A stretch of 64,000 bases of DNA, taken from Daucus carota subsp. sativus (taxonomy: Eukaryota > Streptophyta > Magnoliopsida > Apiales > Apiaceae). Positions 52,901 through 62,750 of this stretch are shown here, in pieces; position 1 is the first letter of the stretch; each line of letters begins with the position of its first letter. The stretch spans positions 41,317,598-41,381,597 of the forward strand of contig NC_030385.2 of NCBI RefSeq assembly GCF_001625215.2, given 5' to 3'. Made by a program: the position numbers and the translations under genes. The notes below the pieces were generated by a model that did not search any database, was not told the origin of the DNA, and saw nothing but the letters and a program-made list of their open reading frames with translations.

Positions 52901-55900
52901 GCCTCCTTGACATAGCGGCCCTTAAAGTCAGTAATTCTATCGGTAAAGCAACCATCATCATCAACTGCAACAACCAGAGACTCTCCCTAAGAAGTCCATC
53001 AAACACAGCAGCATCTCAGAACCATTAAACAAAAACAACACGAAAGTACATAAAGAACCATACAGATCTTTTTACAGATAATAGAATACCAAAGAAGAAA
53101 TGTAAGTGAGGCAACATAATAAAAAGATCAGCTAAAAATAGCGATGCTGCCTGTGTATTTTGTTAGCACTGAGAATTATATGCTCATTTATTTTTTGAAG
53201 AGGCATTCTGAACTAATCAAATTGTTACTGTTGGCATAAGGTAAAGGAGCATTTAAAAACAGATATTTCCAAAAAAGAGGACAAAGTTACTTTCCTATTA
53301 CAATTTCAACCACATTAGTTTCGCTTCTACAACAATTATAATAGAGAATTGCAACTATTTGCATTTGTTGCAGTAACTAGTAGTTTCCCGGGCTACATCT
53401 TCTGCATTAACTAGACATGCTGATTGCTGGCACAATAAACCTAATTATTTCGTATATTATCCATGATGTTTCTTCTAGTGTTTTATGGTTATTGTGTATA
53501 TTATTCATGATTTTTGTTTTCAGTACTTTGAGGAATCTTGTTATACAAACATGAACAAGAATGTTGTCTTCAAAAGCTCAAGTCAAAAGAGCTACTTTTG
53601 TGCACCTTAGTTATAATTTGATTGCTAAGACAAACACGGTAATCATCTTCCCCAAATGCTGGAGCACAGTGAACAATCCCACTGCCGCTGTCTGAAGTAA
53701 CATAATCATCAGCGACAACCTTGAATGCCACATCCGCAAAATCCTTGAAGTAATCGAACAATGGTACATACCTGAATTGAGGGAATTTTATGTATATCAT
53801 TAGAATTACCAAATATCTGTGTGGAATTATAATGGAGCTGGGTCAGTTCCATATATGCAACAGAATATCAACGGTCAGTTCCATATATGCAGAAGTATAT
53901 CAACTGTGTGGTATAATCTTACTATCTGAGCAAATAACATATATTATAGTGTTCAATTCACCTTTGTTGCGGCTAAGATGAGCGATATATAATATAGCCA
54001 ACAAACCCTACATCAAAGGCGAAGCTCAGTGGTCCTTGGAAAGTAAGGAATCAGGAGATGGAAGAGTCTGTATGATCTTTGGGTATGGGGGAGCTCATTG
54101 TTATTAGCACAGTGTTTTGGGGACTAGAATTCAGGGATTTGTTAATCTTTTTCCAACTCTGTTGGACGTGGTTATTGTTTTTATGATAAGCACAAATTAC
54201 ACAGAGATGCATGTAAAAGAACATCAGACAACAATGCAAGCACACTAATGATGAGTAAACCTCTGATTTAAGAATGCTGATGATTGATGTGCTTACTTTG
54301 TTCCAACAAGTGAAGCGCCTGAAAATTTATCCAAAACCTCATAAGTATCTGTCGTGCTTTTACTCTTTCCACCAGAAGATCCTTTACTCTTTGAGTCTAC
54401 GGTTTTGGAGTCATTGACTGCTCCATTTGGTGCACTCTTTTTGGCCTTCTCAACTGGAAGCTCTGCCAACCGTGTTTCAGCTACGACATAGATTTTCCCC
54501 GTTACCTTGTTTCGAACCTGCAATTTATGCAAACTTAAAAGATATACTAGAGATAGTGATAGAAACAACTTATATTCAAGAATTGCTACATACACAAAAC
54601 ATTTAAACTCAATTTTATGCAAAAACAAATACTATATCGAGTAACTATTGAGAACTCTATTTGATGTATAACAACAATACTACTACTACTACAAAAAAAA
54701 AATTAAAAAAAAAATATATAAGATACATATGTATAATAACTCTTCCAAAAGTTCGTGATCTGTATGTGCCTTTTAAATACCAAGAGCTACACCAACTCAG
54801 GTATAGACTATAGAACAATGCTGAGCCCGGACTTGGAGAACATATACTTCATCCGTCCCACCCAATTCTTTACATTGGGGTTGGGCACAGAGGTTAGGAA
54901 AAATGTGTAGAGTAACAATTAATATAAAAGAGGAAGAGAAGTGGGTGAAGTGGTAGGACCCATTAATATATAATTGATAAATTGTGGAAAGTGGATGAAA
55001 GTAGTGATGAGATTAGTGTTTCTATTATAAAAGTTTACTATTTTTAGAAAGTTTTGAAATGTAAGGAATTGAGAGGGACATTCCAAAAAGAAAAGTGTGA
55101 AGAAATGGATGGGAGGGAGTACATTATCTAATAACTATCAAATCAATTTGTAGTTTATTCATCACAAGTTTAGCAGCAGATAAGAGATGAACAGTAGCTT
55201 AAAGGTCAGCATACTGCAACAGTGTGGGATTGTCAATCGGTACTTGCAGCCTAACCTTCAAGTACACAAAATTCGCATTAACACAAAGAGCAAGATTACT
55301 GGGTAGTGTCCATGGAGTAGTTGTCCATGCCACAAATGCTGCACCATCTGAATCATCAACTATCGGGAAAGTAACCATTATCTCGGGATCAGGCACTTCC
55401 TGTACAGCAAACGGAATGCAAATGCCGCAAAAGTTCAGAAAAGCTGTAATATAAATATACAATGAAGTACAGTAACAATGTACTTAATTAATGACCAGCT
55501 GTGATGATATGTTAAATTTTTCTTAAAAAACAATAGTAAGGACAGAGGATCGCACTCAGATCTATAGTGTTGTCGTAACAGGTGTACATGTTTATCTGTG
55601 AACCCTTCACAAAATCCTTAGAACATCGCAATTAGCCAAAAAGGATCTCCGCTTTTTAATTATCATCATTTTGGGACATTATGTTATCTCAAGTTCTTAA
55701 TTAACCACCAAGTCTTCTCTGACAAGTTAATAAAATGTAGATGAATTTATTTAACTACAAAGATTCGATAGTGTTTTACCTTGATCCAACTACTTATCCC
55801 ATATTTGGAAGGGAGTGCATGAAGGGTCCAATTCAAATAGTATTATGTATACCTTCCAAACCTAAATATGTTTCTCTCATCTTCTTCTGTGAACCCGCCA

Positions 55901-57129
55901 ACCCCCCCCCCCCCCCCCCCCACAAACACTCTTGAATCTTCTTTCCATCTTTTCTCCCTGTTTTCTGTCCGATGTATAATTTCATCTAACAATTTTTTTC
56001 TTAGGCATGTTATAATATTCAGTTTAATCCATCAATTCAAATTACTACCTTATACTAATTCACTTTCCAAAGAGTATAATTTATGCCAGGACCTTCGGCA
56101 GAACTTGCTGATGTGGTAGGGAGACTGGGTACAATCTATTAGTTTTCACACAGGCGCATCAATACAAAGCAAGGAACAACTATAGCTCCAGGCAATACTA
56201 TTAACATTAGTACAATGACAATGAACAGAGGAACAAAGGATTCGTCAGCTCACATGCCTTGTAATTTGAATTTGCTTCAAAGTTGGAGAGAGGAGTTTTG
56301 CAGCCAGTACTGTACGGCATAACCTGCAACCAAATCAAAAATCTCAATAAGACATTTACTATATACTTCCAACAAAAACGACACTTACGATCCTCAACTA
56401 AAACTTAAGATCAAGTAACACTCCACAATTTTTACCGTTCCACCAGTGATAACGTTCCCAACAAGTGACCCAAATACACGGTACATACCACATTTTCTAT
56501 TTTCACACTAGCAAAGTAATAAATAATAGAAATAACAATGCCACAGTACTTCCTCGAGCAATTTAATATCAGATTTGTGGACAAATTGCAAGGACCTTAA
56601 AGCCGCGATAAACAAGTCCTTTCTGATGCAATTGCGAGAACACCCACCACACCGACTCCATAAAGTTCAAATCCATAGTCTTATAATCATTCTTAAAATC
56701 AATCCACCTCCCGGTCCTCGTAATCACCTTCTCCCACTCCCCGACATACCGCGTAACAATCTTCCTACACTCCTCATTATACTCCCCAATCCCCATCTTC
56801 AACACATCCTCCCTCGTCTTGATCCCCAATTTCAAGTCAATCTCGTGCTCTACCGGCAACCCGTGGCAATCCCACCCGAACCGCCGCGTCACATGATGCC
56901 CCGTCATCGACTGGTAGCGAGTCACTATGTCCTTAATCGTGCCGGCGAGGATGTGGCCGTAGTGCGGCAGGCCGGTGGCGAAGGGCGGGCCGTCGTAGAA
57001 GATGTACTCGGGGAGATGGGCCGTTTTGGCGAGCTGTGTCTCGAAGGCGTTGGTGTCGGCCCAGAAGGAGAGGATGGACTCTTCTTGGGCCGGGAAGGAG
57101 AAGTCCTTGCCTTCGCAGACGTCGTCCAT
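39134..57129 (-). CDS. IleRS: isoleucyl-tRNA synthetase, cytosolic type
   Basis: A class I synthetase charging tRNA-Ile. 27 exons, 1182 aa: 57129-56596, 56323-56258, 55399-55256, 54517-54297, 53771-53606, 52986-52873, 52575-52478, 51000-50922, 50095-49937, 49616-49536, 48212-48079, 47481-47322, 47201-47118, 46404-46192, 45661-45530, 44559-44422, 44318-44215, 44122-44059, 43396-43308, 43178-43037, 42538-42475, 42368-42301, 42167-42045, 40475-40410, 39655-39547, 39439-39348, 39238-39134. HIGH motif HYGH is at 56-59 and KMSKR at 632-636; the editing domain includes [14 protein letters not shown] and [15 protein letters not shown]. Length matches eukaryotic cytosolic enzymes, and the ATG at 57129 starts without a transit peptide. 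The second intron appears to use a GC donor. A Ser/Lys-rich insert (residues about 345-365) sits in the editing domain. Confidence 0.97.
40505..40552. repeat. 22-bp tandem duplication in synthetase intron 23
   Basis: The unit AGACACTTAGCTATGTTAAC occurs twice in tandem. The host intron (40476-42044) is the longest of the gene and otherwise shows only AT-rich sequence. Confidence 0.8.
43001..43034. repeat. (GAGG)n purine tract abutting a synthetase splice donor
   Basis: Plus strand reads repeated GGGA units ending two bases from the donor at 43035-43036; in the pre-mRNA this is GTTCTCCCTCCCTCCC. On DNA it has at least four GGG runs and could form a G-quadruplex. Confidence 0.8.
43890..43972. 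repeat. compound (CT)n(GT)n(GA)n microsatellite
   Basis: About 37 bases of CT, 23 of GT and 23 of GA in direct succession, in intron 43397-44058. The CT and GA arms are complementary, so either strand can fold with the GT run as loop. Confidence 0.9.
46498..47090. mobile_element. hAT-like element filling synthetase intron 13
   Basis: The inverted ends TGGGGCTGTCAA and TTGACAGCCCCA are perfect over 12 bases. Flanking 8-mers GCAGGAGA (46490-46497) and GCAGAAGA (47091-47098) match at 7 of 8, the size expected of hAT target duplications. The interior carries GGATACGGATAT/ATATCCGAATCC motifs in opposite orientation toward each end. At 593 bp with no coding capacity it makes up most of the 713-bp intron (46405-47117). 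Confidence 0.85.
47658..47757. repeat. 50-bp tandem duplication in synthetase intron 11
   Basis: Two nearly identical copies containing GAAATCAAGAGACTGGCTGC. Just downstream (47776-47900) an AATTAATAGGAAAAC word recurs three times. Confidence 0.85.
48426..48828. mobile_element. Harbinger/Tourist-like MITE in synthetase intron 10
   Basis: The ends read GAGCATCTGCACTCC and, inverted, GAGCATCTCCAATAG, and exact TTA flanks both sides (48423-48425 and 48829-48831). At 403 bp, non-coding, it lies in intron 48213-49535. The GAGCATCTCCAA terminus is a widespread plant MITE end. Confidence 0.75.
50536..50600. repeat. (ATAC)n and G-rich tract in synthetase intron 8
   Basis: ATACATACATACATACATAC followed by GTATATAGATATATAT and GGTGGGGGTGGGGGTGG. 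The G-run part could form a quadruplex. Listed for completeness. Confidence 0.75.
51279..51989. mobile_element. hAT-type element with perfect target duplication in synthetase intron 7
   Basis: The ends are TAGGCCTGTCAATGGA and its exact inverse TCCATTGACAGGCCTA. CCTTGAGC flanks both sides without mismatch (51271-51278 and 51990-51997), an 8-bp duplication typical of hAT. Subterminal GGATCGGATT motifs are inverted between the two halves, and the centre is a TA-rich tract. It is 711 bp and non-autonomous. The host intron is 51001-52477. Confidence 0.93.
53841..53903. repeat. 32-bp tandem duplication in synthetase intron 4
   Basis: GGTCAGTTCCATATATGCA occurs twice, each followed by AGAA(T)ATATCAAC. 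Located in intron 53772-54296. Confidence 0.8.
54847..55119. mobile_element. Stowaway MITE in synthetase intron 3
   Basis: The ends CTTCATCCGTCCCACCCA and, inverted, CTCCCTCCCATCCATTTC belong to the CTCCCTCCGTCCCA family. TA flanks both sides (54845-54846, 55120-55121). About 273 bp, in intron 54518-55255. Confidence 0.8.
55902..55921. repeat. C20 homopolymer in synthetase intron 2
   Basis: Twenty consecutive C residues (G20 in the pre-mRNA), within intron 55400-56257. Confidence 0.85.
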
Positions 57130-57170
57130 GGCGGAATTGAGGTGGCGATTGGCGGTTGCGGTGGTGGTGG

Positions 57171-57202
57171 TTAGGGTTTCGGTGTGGTGGCGGTTAGGGT
57201 TT
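57171..57202 (-). promoter_or_regulatory. two telo-box motifs upstream of the synthetase start
   Basis: On the minus strand AAACCCTAA occurs twice (57171-57179 and 57194-57202), 42-75 bases upstream of the ATG. Telo-boxes of this form are frequent in promoters and leaders of plant ribosomal protein and translation genes. The role here is inferred from motif and position. Confidence 0.5.
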
Positions 57203-57360
57203 TGGTGAGGAATGTGAAGATTGTGAAGTGAAGTGTTGGAGTATATATTTTTGACTTTAGTTAGCTTGCTTAAAAACGAGGCTAATCTCAATTTCAGGTA
57301 AAATGGCCCAGAATAACCATTTTTTGAAGATAAATGCCCATAATAACAAGATTTTATAAT

Positions 57361-57555
57361 ACGGTTTTTCTATGGTGTGCCCATGGGCACATGCTAAGCG
57401 CGGAAAATTTTGTACTTGGATCATTTTGATTGGCTCCTATCTCATTATAATGATGGACCCCCCTGCAAATACACCAACCACACCAATCAAAATCTCCCAA
57501 ATACAAAAATTTCCGCGCTTAGCATGTGCCCATGGGCACACACTAGCCAAACCGT
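57361..57555. mobile_element. 195-bp MITE inserted near the left end of the MULE
   Basis: The inverted arms are over 50 bases long: ACGGTTTTTCTATGGTGTGC at the left and ACGGTTTGGCTAGTGTGTGC at the right (inverted), continuing through GCCCATGGGCACATGCTAAG and CGCGGAAA. Exact TTATAAT flanks both sides (57354-57360 and 57556-57562). No coding capacity. Confidence 0.85.
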
Positions 57556-57589
57556 TTATAATATGGCCCCTAATAACCATTAGAGACGC

Positions 57590-57690
57590 AGTTCCAGTAG
57601 CGTTTTTTAAATAAGATCAAGTCGCTACATCGTGTAGCGTTTTACTCTTTTTTAATAAAGAGTAAAACGCTACACGGTGTAGCGTCTTTT
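57590..57690. repeat. AGCGTTTT/AAAACGCT hairpin cluster upstream of PMD gene
   Basis: Contains CGCTACA-TCG-TGTAGCG (57623-57639), CGCTACAC-G-GTGTAGCG (57668-57684), and a larger stem of 17 bp pairing GTAGCGTTTTACTCTTT (from 57634) with AAAGAGTAAAACGCTAC (to 57674). The same core recurs upstream of the transposase gene at 62970-63200. Confidence 0.85.
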
Positions 57691-57830
57691 ATTTATATAT
57701 ATACACACTTTTAAACATAACGGACCATCCACTGCTGTTACTATCTGGTGAAACAACATAGGAGCTGCAAGAGAACCCACTGCTACAATCCACGTACTTC
57801 TGTTGATTCAACGATTTGGAGCAACTAATC

Positions 57831-60800
57831 ATGGATTTTCAGGTATGTGTAACTATATTCCGACACCTTTTATGTGTTTTTTGTTTCGAATTGCATAGTT
57901 TCCTATATAGCCGCTATATGTTTGATGAATTGTCTGTGTCAATATATGGACTGAATTTGGGCGAATACTTGCAGAGTCTGTGTTTTCATATGATTGTACA
58001 GTATAATTTATGCTATGATATGTAATTACCAACGCTTGTGATCTAATAATTTATGATATGAGTATGAAACGCTTGTGTTTTACTGAGTTGTGTTCTGTTT
58101 CACCAATTTTTAATCACACTGCTAGTCTGATTTTCGAGTCCTCTGGTTTCAGCTGCGTGTTAATGTTTGCTGCGATTTGCCTCGAGTATAGGGTTTTAGT
58201 TGTATGTTTCTTACTGAGTTTGGTTCCGAGTCGTTAGTTTGCAGAGTTTACATTGCCGAGTCGAGTTGATTTCCTTTTGTTTTCTGAGTTCTTGTTACAA
58301 TTCATAGCTGCTGATTACCCGAGTTCATGGCCCTGTTTCCGCATTTTCTGAGTTCTTGTTCTGCTGCGTGTTGTGAATCATTGAGTTGTGCTTTGTTTCG
58401 AGTCCTGGGTGTTAATCGCTGAGTCGAGTCCTATGTTTTTGCGCTTACAAGTCGAGGTCTGCAGGTTTTACTCTCGCAGATCCTTTCGCTTATACCAGAA
58501 ACTTAATTTTAGTTAAATTTAAATCAAATAACTATCTCGACTAGTTGGCCAGCTTATCAGGCACTTTCCTTCTCTGTTTCATAATATTGTAGTCATAATT
58601 CATGGTTCTGCATTCCATGTAGTCGGAAATAATGGGACCGGTTAAAATAAATATAAAACGGATTGGAAAAGCAACAGGAAGCGGAATTTAACTCACCAAC
58701 CTAATCACTGATGTAGAGATGTATATAAGATTGTGGATCAAATCTGTGAGCACAAACAGCACAGATCTGAATTATTATTTATTATTGGGATTTGAACCAA
58801 AAACAAGATTAAACACAAAAATACATAGTTGTGTTGTAATTATGATAGAAATCAAACTGGATTATTACAACTAGTGTTCAACAAAAGGGCTAGGCACAAG
58901 AAAGCTGTGAGGGACCCTGGTCATTTTATAGTGTCCAATCTTGGCTATTTTTTTCCCGGAAAGGTGTGGGCTTTTTTCTTCGGATAGTTATATGAATTGC
59001 ACAGTTATACTTCAAGAGAAAAAGGCTAAAATTTAGGAGCCAAACAAACTGGTAGCGTTAGTAGTTAAACACGCCAAGGTATGATGCAGTATAGCGTTTT
59101 TTGTTGCATTTAGAAAAGCAATCAGGTTTATTGAGTACAAAAAATCTAAGAAACTATTCAGGAGAAGTACTGTTTAAAATTCCAAGTTATTTTATATGAA
59201 TATTAAGTGTTTTAATATTTTAGTTGCTTAGTTGCTTAGTTGTTTTAATATTAAGTGTTTTAATTAGTTTCAAGATTAACTAGTTGCTTAGTTGTTTTAA
59301 TATTAAGTGTTTAGTTGCTTAGTTGCTTTAATATTAACTACTGACTTTGTATTTCCTTGTTTTTGTTCACAGGCTATTATTAGAGACCAGGGACCTCGTG
59401 ATCCTAGCCTTCTTCACCTACAGGCCAGTCATAGGTCTCGTTCTGTCTGGAGAACTGGTGCTGCGCCCTTGCAGTATTTTAGGCGTCGTGATGCCAACCA
59501 GTCTGATTTGAACATTGATGTTCGATTGATTCCCATTCTGCAGGCAGCCGGTTTTTATGGGGTAGCTCGGGTATCCACTCTTCAGCTTGATTGGAGTTTG
59601 CTTGGTGCTCTGGTAGAGAGATGGCGACCAGAGACACATTCATTCCACCTGCCGATGGGAGAGTGTACTATTACACTGCAGGATGTTGGTGTCTTGCTCG
59701 GGTTACCCATTGACGGAGAGCCCGTTATGTGTCCTGTAGGCCCTCCACCTGGACAGAGATGGGAGACGATCGTTGGGGAGGTATTTGGACATATTCCTCC
59801 ACCCGAGGCTTTCAATAACTCGAGGCTACGGCTCACATGGGTAGAGGGTCTCACTCCAGCGAGATTACGTGATGATGCAGGCGTTGAGGAGATCAGGCTT
59901 CACGCCAGGTGTTACTTGCTACAGTTGTTTGGGGGGTCACTGTTCACCGACCATTCTGGTGGACTTATACACTCTTCGTGGGTTCATTTTGTTCGTGACC
60001 TGGAGGCGCTCGGAGGCTATGCATGGGGTCCAGCTGTTCTAGCTCGTCTATACAGGGAGCTTTGCAATGGTTGCAAAGCGAGTATTAAGGAGGTAGCTGG
60101 ATGCCTTCTCTTACTGCAGCTATGGGCATGGGAGAGGTTGCCCACTCTTGCCCCTGTTCGGACCACTGTTCCATTAGAGGATGTTGCTTTTTGGCAGCAT
60201 CAGCTTCCAGGACCACATGGAGCCAGGTACATAGTAGCTGTGTTTTTACTGGTTTGTACATTTCAAGTTGTGAATTGTCTTTTTAAATTGACTAATGTGT
60301 TTTTTTGTATTCCTATGATGTCTATAGGTGGCTTGTTGGACATTCATTCGTTGAGAGTGATGGAAGCACTGTGACTACGTCTCGGGCGGCATTGGATGCG
60401 CTTGCTCCACATGAGTTTATTTGGGAGCCTTATGCTGGGATTCTTGATACACTGCCAGACTATTGTTTAGCCGGCCGTCATCTCTGGCGCTTTCGCGGCC
60501 CCATGATATGTGTTTACATAGTCGAGCCACATCAGCCGGACAGAGTTGCTAGACAGTTTGGCATGATACAGCGTATTCCCGATCAGCCACACTACTCCCA
60601 CGAGCATCACGTTATGACGCTGAGGGGCCAGAAGGTCTTGGATTATGCAGTCGTACATCAGCCCAGTATGACACACTGGCAGCATCGTCTGGAGCATATT
60701 TGGATTGATGACGTGATTGATGGTCATGCTACAGTCCCAGAGTACATGGATTGGTACTTGCCTCGGACTGTGAGGTTCATTAGTCAGTTGGGTGCACTGC

Positions 60801-61815
60801 ATACCCACCTGGTAAGTATTTTTTGACTATTATATCTGTACTTTCTGTGATATGTGTCGTGTGTTTTCGTTATCTGTAGTTGGGGTATTAGTTGTATTAG
60901 TCGTCATGCTTTATTTGATGGGTTCTAGTAGTTGATATTGCATTTGTATTCGTTGTATTTCAGGGAGTTGTGCTAGAGACTATAGCAGCCAGGACAGCAG
61001 ACGTCCTCCCGGATATGTCCCAACTAGCCACTCAGAGTCTGCACCATCTCCGAGATCGGAATGCATACAGGTTTGATCCACGTCAAGTTGAGGAGCAGGA
61101 TGCTAGACAGGACGGGGGAGGGGAGGATGCAGGTGGTAGAGGAGGCCGTGGTGGTGGCAGGAGAGGCCGTGGTGGTGCCGAGAGAGGCCGTGCTCGTGGC
61201 AGAGGAGGCCGTGCTCGTGGCGATGGAGGCCGAGGCAGTGGACGGTTAGTTGATGAGCCGGATGATGATGCTGATCATGCGGATCATATAGGTACAGGCG
61301 AGGATCGAGGCCCAGAGTCTTCTGCTACTGCTGCTACAGCTACTGTTGCTGATGCTTCTGCTGCTGCTGCCACAGCTACTGCTACTGTAGCCGAGGCTTC
61401 TACTCGCCCTGCTGCTGCTGCCGCTGCAGCTACTACTACCGGTGCCGGTGACTGGTGGCCTAGTTTTTCTCTAGGCCTAAGTTTGCCTTCACAGCCAGTA
61501 CCTGAGCAGCAGACTTCTCAGATGCGAGATACCAGTACAGAGCAGCCTCCTCCTGTTGTGCAGCGTCAGCACAGGATTCGGCCTTGGCATGGTACACCAG
61601 AGGTACCCCCTTTTGACTTGGGCAGCTCTTCACAGTCTACACAGTCTACGCAGCCTAGTCAGCCTGCTACGTCTACGCAGCCTAGTCAGCCTGCTACGCA
61701 GCCTAGTCAGCCTGCTACGCAGCCTAGTGTACCCCCTTTTGACGTCTTTTATGTTCGACGGTCAAAGAGGGCTAAGAAGGTTCCTGACTGTGGTACTGGT
61801 TCACATAGGGGATGA
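57831..61815 (+). CDS. plant mobile domain (PMD) protein of transposon type
   Basis: Exons 57831-57842, 59373-60226, 60328-60811 and 60964-61815 join to 733 aa. Exon 1 encodes only MDFQ, which with exon 2 gives the PMD-type start MDFQ..RDQGPRDPSLLHLQASHRS. The domain follows: LIPILQAAGFYGVAR, ALVERWRPETHSFHLP, GECTITLQDVGVLLGLPIDG, HARCYLLQLFGGSLF, and YRELCNGC through RFISQLGALH. These match the aminotransferase-like/PMD family, also seen in host MAIN/MAIL1 and PP7-long-form proteins. After about residue 505 come an RGG-like tract (GGRGGRGGGRRGRGG), an Ala/Thr tract, SLGLSL near 620 (an LxLxL pattern) and SQPAT repeats near 670-706. The frame is intact. PMD genes are known passengers of MULEs and Ty3 elements; their function there is unsettled. 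Start choice rests on exon 1 fitting family and phase. Confidence 0.88.
59222..59335. repeat. TTAGTTGC/TTTTAATATTAAGTG repeat cluster in PMD intron 1
   Basis: The words TAGTTGCTTAGTTG and TTTTAATATTAAGTGTTT recur three to four times within 115 bp just before the exon 2 acceptor at 59372. Tandem duplication of a segment of about 60 bp is likely. Confidence 0.75.
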
Positions 61816-61953
61816 TGATATTTGTAGGTTTTTGATGACATTCTAGTTATAGGATGCTGAACTTGTGATATATGATAGCACGGATCTTGTAAATATTTTA
61901 ATTTCATGTCGTATGTTTCTGTTTTAGTATAGCGTTAAAGTTTTAATAATTAA

Positions 61954-62750
61954 ATTGGCCGACGGTTAGGGTTTAGGATCGAGGGTGTAGGGCCGGTAGG
62001 CCCTACTCCCTCGAGCCTAAACCCTAATTAAGCGAGGCTGAAGGGCCGAAGGCCCTGAAGCCGAGACGCCGGCGGAATGATAATTTTATAACCGTTAACA
62101 TTGAGGGTTTAGGTTTGGGTTTTAGAAAGATTAATTCATACTGTATATAAATTGGCCGACGGTTAGGGTTTAGGATCGAGGGTGTAGGGCCGGTAGGCCC
62201 TACTCCCTCGAGCCTAAACCCTAATTAAGTGAGGCTGAAGGGCCGAAGGCCCTGAAGCCGAGACGCCGGCGGAATGATAATTTTATAACCGTTAACATTT
62301 AGGGTTTAGGTTTGGGTTTTAGAAAGATTAATTCATACTGTATATAAATTGGCCGACGGTTAGGGTTTAGGATTGAGGGTGTAGGGCCGGTAGGCCCTAC
62401 TCCCTCGAGCCTAAACCCTAATTAAGCGAGGCTGAAGGGCCGAAGGCCCTGAAGCCGAGACGCCGGCGGAATAGGTAAATTTACAACCTTTAACATTCAG
62501 GGTTTAGGTTTGGGTTTTAGAAAGATTAATTCATACTGTATATAAATTGGCCGACGGTTAGGGTTTAGGATTGAGGGTGTAGGGCCGGTAGGCCCTACTC
62601 CCTCGAGCCTAAACCCTAATTAAGCGAGGCTGAAGGGCCGAAGGCCCTGAAGCCGAGACGCCGGCGGAATAAATAAATTTACAACCTTTAGCATTCAGGG
62701 TTTAGGTTTAGGTTTGAGGGTGTAGGGTCGGCGGAATGATAATTTTATAC
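61954..62750. repeat. minisatellite of about 197 bp per unit with telomere-like palindromes
   Basis: Four nearly identical units start at 61954, 62151, 62348 and 62546, with a partial remnant to 62750. Each holds a 62-bp palindrome (61966-62027 in unit 1): a left arm beginning TTAGGGTTTAGG and a right arm ending CCTAAACCCTAA, 29-bp arms with two mismatches and a four-base GGTA centre. A second, weaker hairpin (GAAGGGCCGAAGGCCCTGAA) follows, then GAGACGCCGGCGGAAT. Units differ by single substitutions and a one-base length change. The array sits between the PMD and transposase genes and is much GC-richer than its surroundings. Confidence 0.95.

Noticed and set aside
56575..57174. Long plus-strand open frame of 199 codons opposite synthetase exon 1
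   Set aside because: It is the antisense shadow of the GC-richer first exon; the minus-strand reading has the HIGH motif and full family similarity.
57289..57291. TTG at 57291 as the annotated start of the synthetase
   Set aside because: No ATG exists in that frame upstream of 57129, and the ATG at 57129 fits the cytosolic family; the upstream frame is kept only as a speculative finding.
58615..59100. Captured gene fragment or LTR piece in PMD intron 1
   Set aside because: Composition differs slightly from its surroundings, but no ends, frame or domain could be supported.
61954..62750. Interstitial telomere array
   Set aside because: The telomere-like words are in inverted pairs inside units of about 197 bp rather than in tandem TTTAGGG runs, so this is a palindromic minisatellite.
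61954..62750. CRISPR-like array
   Set aside because: Units are contiguous with no unique spacers, and the host is a eukaryote.
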